The notes under the pieces were generated by a model. The model was not told the origin of the DNA. It did no database searches and was given only the letters and a program-made list of their open reading frames with translations. This document shows, piece by piece, positions 30,583 through 32,009 of a stretch of 32,009 nucleotides of DNA. A program made the translations under genes and the position numbers. Source of the DNA: a virus; IMG/VR virus record IMGVR_UViG_3300049827_000166, positions 1 through 32,009 of that record. The stretch is one strand, 5' to 3'. Position 1 is the stretch's first letter, and the number at the start of each line of letters is the position of its first letter.

Positions 30583-31502
30583 CCGACGAGATCCTGCCCT
30601 ACGGCCTCGGGGCGATCCCCGACGAGCCCGACGCCCGCGACTACCCCATTGACGCCCTGTACGCCGCCGAGGACATCGAGCCCACCGAGCCCGACGCCCT
30701 GCCGGCGTCCTACACCGCGACCGGGATGCCCGCCGTCCTCGACCAGCACGCTACCCCGATGTGCGTGGCCTACAGCACCAGCGCCATGAAGGGCTGGCAG
30801 GACCGGCGCGACCAGGAGCGGTACTTCGACTTCAACGAGCCCGCGTTCTTCGCCCAGATCGGCGGCACCGCCGAGGGCGCCCGTGTCCGTGACGCGATGG
30901 CCTCGCTGCTCGCGGTTGGCTACCCGCCCGACCCCGGACGCCACAGGATCGCCGCCTACTTCGCGGTGCCGACCACGGCAGCCGCCATCAAGGCCGCCAT
31001 CCTCGACCTCGGCCCCATCGTGCTGTCCACGCCGTGGTACCGCTCGTGGTTCCGTCCAACGCGCGACGGCATCCTGCCTACGCCCGACGTGAAGGTCGGC
31101 GGGCACGCCATCGTGGCCTACGGCTGGGACAACCGGGGCATCCGGCTCCGCAACTCGTGGGGCACCGACTACGGCATCAACGGCGACTGCTGGATGCCCA
31201 TCGGGGATCTGGCGCACCTCAACGGCGCATGGAAGTCGGCCGACCAGGTCGTCCACCCGATCCCGTGGGTCAAGACGATCCTCGTCACGGCGAGACCCAC
31301 GCTGCGGATGCGCCGCACGCCCAGCGTCAAGGCGCCCGTCGTGGGCTCGCTCCCGCACAACCACAAGCAGCCCACGCGCCAGCTGGAGAAGTACGGCGGC
31401 GCCTACCGCACGGCCAGCGGCAAGACGCGCACCGACTGGCTCCAGGTCAACCACGGCGGCAAGACGGGCTGGATCGCCCGCGGCTACACGAGGACAGTGT
31501 GA
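30579..31502 (+). CDS. Papain-like cysteine peptidase with SH3-type C-terminal domain (putative endolysin)
   Basis: A 307-residue protein starting at GTG in a 4-nt overlap. Residues 50-215 follow the papain (C1) order: oxyanion Gln in LDQHATPMC (Q56), nucleophile C62, GGHAIVAYGWD (H176), and LRNSWGTDYG (N192). Residues 233-307 (PTLRMRRTPSVKAPVVGSL...WLQVNHGGKTGWIARGYTR) are SH3b-like, typical of cell-wall binding. It has no signal peptide, so release by a holin is expected. In a phage lysis cassette with small membrane proteins it is the best endolysin candidate, cleaving peptide bonds of the wall or surface protein. C1 peptidases are unusual for this role. Confidence 0.8.
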   Translation: MTDEILPYGLGAIPDEPDARDYPIDALYAAEDIEPTEPDALPASYTATGMPAVLDQHATPMCVAYSTSAMKGWQDRRDQERYFDFNEPAFFAQIGGTAEGARVRDAMASLLAVGYPPDPGRHRIAAYFAVPTTAAAIKAAILDLGPIVLSTPWYRSWFRPTRDGILPTPDVKVGGHAIVAYGWDNRGIRLRNSWGTDYGINGDCWMPIGDLAHLNGAWKSADQVVHPIPWVKTILVTARPTLRMRRTPSVKAPVVGSLPHNHKQPTRQLEKYGGAYRTASGKTRTDWLQVNHGGKTGWIARGYTRTV

Positions 31503-31684
31503 TGGGTGGACTAGGAACGCTGTGGGGACGCGAGCCTGCGATGGTGCTCGCCCTCGTCCAGTGCGTGATCGTGCTGGGCGTGTCCTTCGGCCTGCGCCTC
31601 ACGCCTGAGCAGACAGGCGCCATCCTTGCGCTCACTGCTGTGGTGCTCGGGCTGATCACGCGCACCAAGGTCACGCCGGTCTGA
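31502..31684 (+). CDS. Two-helix holin-like membrane protein
   Basis: A 60-residue protein whose ATG overlaps the peptidase stop by one base. Hydrophobic segments are at about residues 11-31 (EPAMVLALVQCVIVLGVSFGL) and 36-53 (EQTGAILALTAVVLGLIT), followed by the polar tail RTKVTPV. Small proteins with this WGREPA...TPEQ...LGLITR pattern are common just after endolysins in phages of high-GC hosts, and are often annotated as holins or membrane proteins. Role inferred from position and shape. Confidence 0.65.
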   Translation: MGGLGTLWGREPAMVLALVQCVIVLGVSFGLRLTPEQTGAILALTAVVLGLITRTKVTPV

Positions 31685-32009
31685 TGCCCGTGCGTCCCTG
31701 TCTCGACTGCGGCCGGCTCGGCAACACGACGCGCTGCGCGTCATGTGCCCGGGTGCATAAGCCCAGCCCGTCACGTCGTGGCTATGGGACGCAGCATCAG
31801 AGCGCACGCGAGGAGCTGTCGGCCATGCTCCCCGCCCCCTGCTGGTACTGCGGCGAGGTCATCGGCATCGGTCAGCGCTTCGATGCAGCCCACGTGGTGG
31901 ATGGCAGGGCAGACGCAGGCTGGGTGATCGCCCATCCGACGTGCAACCAGCGTGCCAAGGTGCGTGCGGGTAGTGGGGGGGATGGTTGCGCACGCAATCG
32001 ACGCTCGTC
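31684..32009 (+). CDS. HNH endonuclease, 3' end beyond the window
   Basis: At least 108 residues; the frame stays open at the window edge. It has a zinc-type N-terminus (C6, C9, C18, C21), a second CWYCG (C53, C56), the HNH pattern DAAHVVDG (A69-H70) and AHPTCNQR (H84, N88). HNH nucleases next to phage terminase genes commonly help packaging cut DNA. Its place at the window end, with the large terminase at the start, is consistent with a circular map or one in which the small terminase is just outside. A run of seven G at 31975-31981 may cause a frameshift artefact near the end. Confidence 0.75.
   Translation, partial: MPVRPCLDCGRLGNTTRCASCARVHKPSPSRRGYGTQHQSAREELSAMLPAPCWYCGEVIGIGQRFDAAHVVDGRADAGWVIAHPTCNQRAKVRAGSGGDGCARNRRS

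Noticed and set aside
1-32009. Diversity-generating retroelement or CRISPR array
   Set aside because: No reverse transcriptase, no template/variable repeat pair and no regularly spaced repeat-spacer unit seen; the repeats present are coding repeats or inverted repeats.

Overview
This window is almost certainly one high-GC, siphovirus-type temperate phage genome rather than bacterial chromosome. It has a terminase, portal, HK97-type capsid, tail tube, tape measure, replication block, excisionase, integrase and lysis-type genes, tightly packed with ATGA, GTGA and TGATG start/stop overlaps and nearly all on the + strand. The base composition, frequent GTG starts and simple Shine-Dalgarno sites fit a high-GC host such as an actinobacterium or a Chloroflexota-like bacterium. 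The sequence alone does not settle which.

Layout. 1-8288: packaging and head (large terminase, portal, six virion-accessory genes, then a prohead protease fused to the major capsid protein). 8345-12547: connectors, tail completion, two tail-tube-like proteins, and a tail assembly chaperone pair with a correctly phased -1 slippery heptamer. 12547-19108: tape measure, a baseplate hub with an F5/8C-like N-terminus, and tail-tip, fibre or adhesin genes, closed by a terminator. 19198-19897: lysogeny switch with a leftward XRE repressor facing a rightward HTH gene. 19894-28093: early genes, namely very small membrane or zinc proteins, an SSB-like protein with an acidic tip, a PD-(D/E)XK-like protein, a prim-pol/ATPase, a RecB/Cas4-like nuclease, a RuvC-like resolvase, a secreted RlpA-like protein, a ParB-like protein, a Zn protein and a LuxR-type HTH. 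28090-29368: excisionase and tyrosine integrase. 29386-29443: 3' half of a tRNA-Leu, the probable attP core. 29444-29754: hairpin-rich noncoding DNA. 29755-31684: small membrane proteins and a papain-like peptidase with an SH3 domain, probably the lysis cassette. 31684-end: HNH endonuclease, open at the window edge. An HNH gene followed by small then large terminase is a common phage order, and no small terminase lies inside the window.

How it works together. Because the attachment site lies between integrase and lysis genes, with phage genes on both sides, the sequence looks like the circular or virion form, or an attP in the middle of a genome map, rather than the edge of an integrated prophage. 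The repressor/HTH switch would decide between lysogeny and the early operon. The SSB-like protein, prim-pol/ATPase, RecB-like nuclease and RuvC-like resolvase would replicate and process DNA. The most unusual points are the 3-kb accessory virion cassette between portal and capsid, the long inverted repeat with tandem 9-mers after the prim-pol gene, the 236-nt excisionase/integrase overlap, and the hairpin array beside attP. I found no CRISPR array, reverse transcriptase, rRNA, insertion sequence or recognisable anti-phage defence system.
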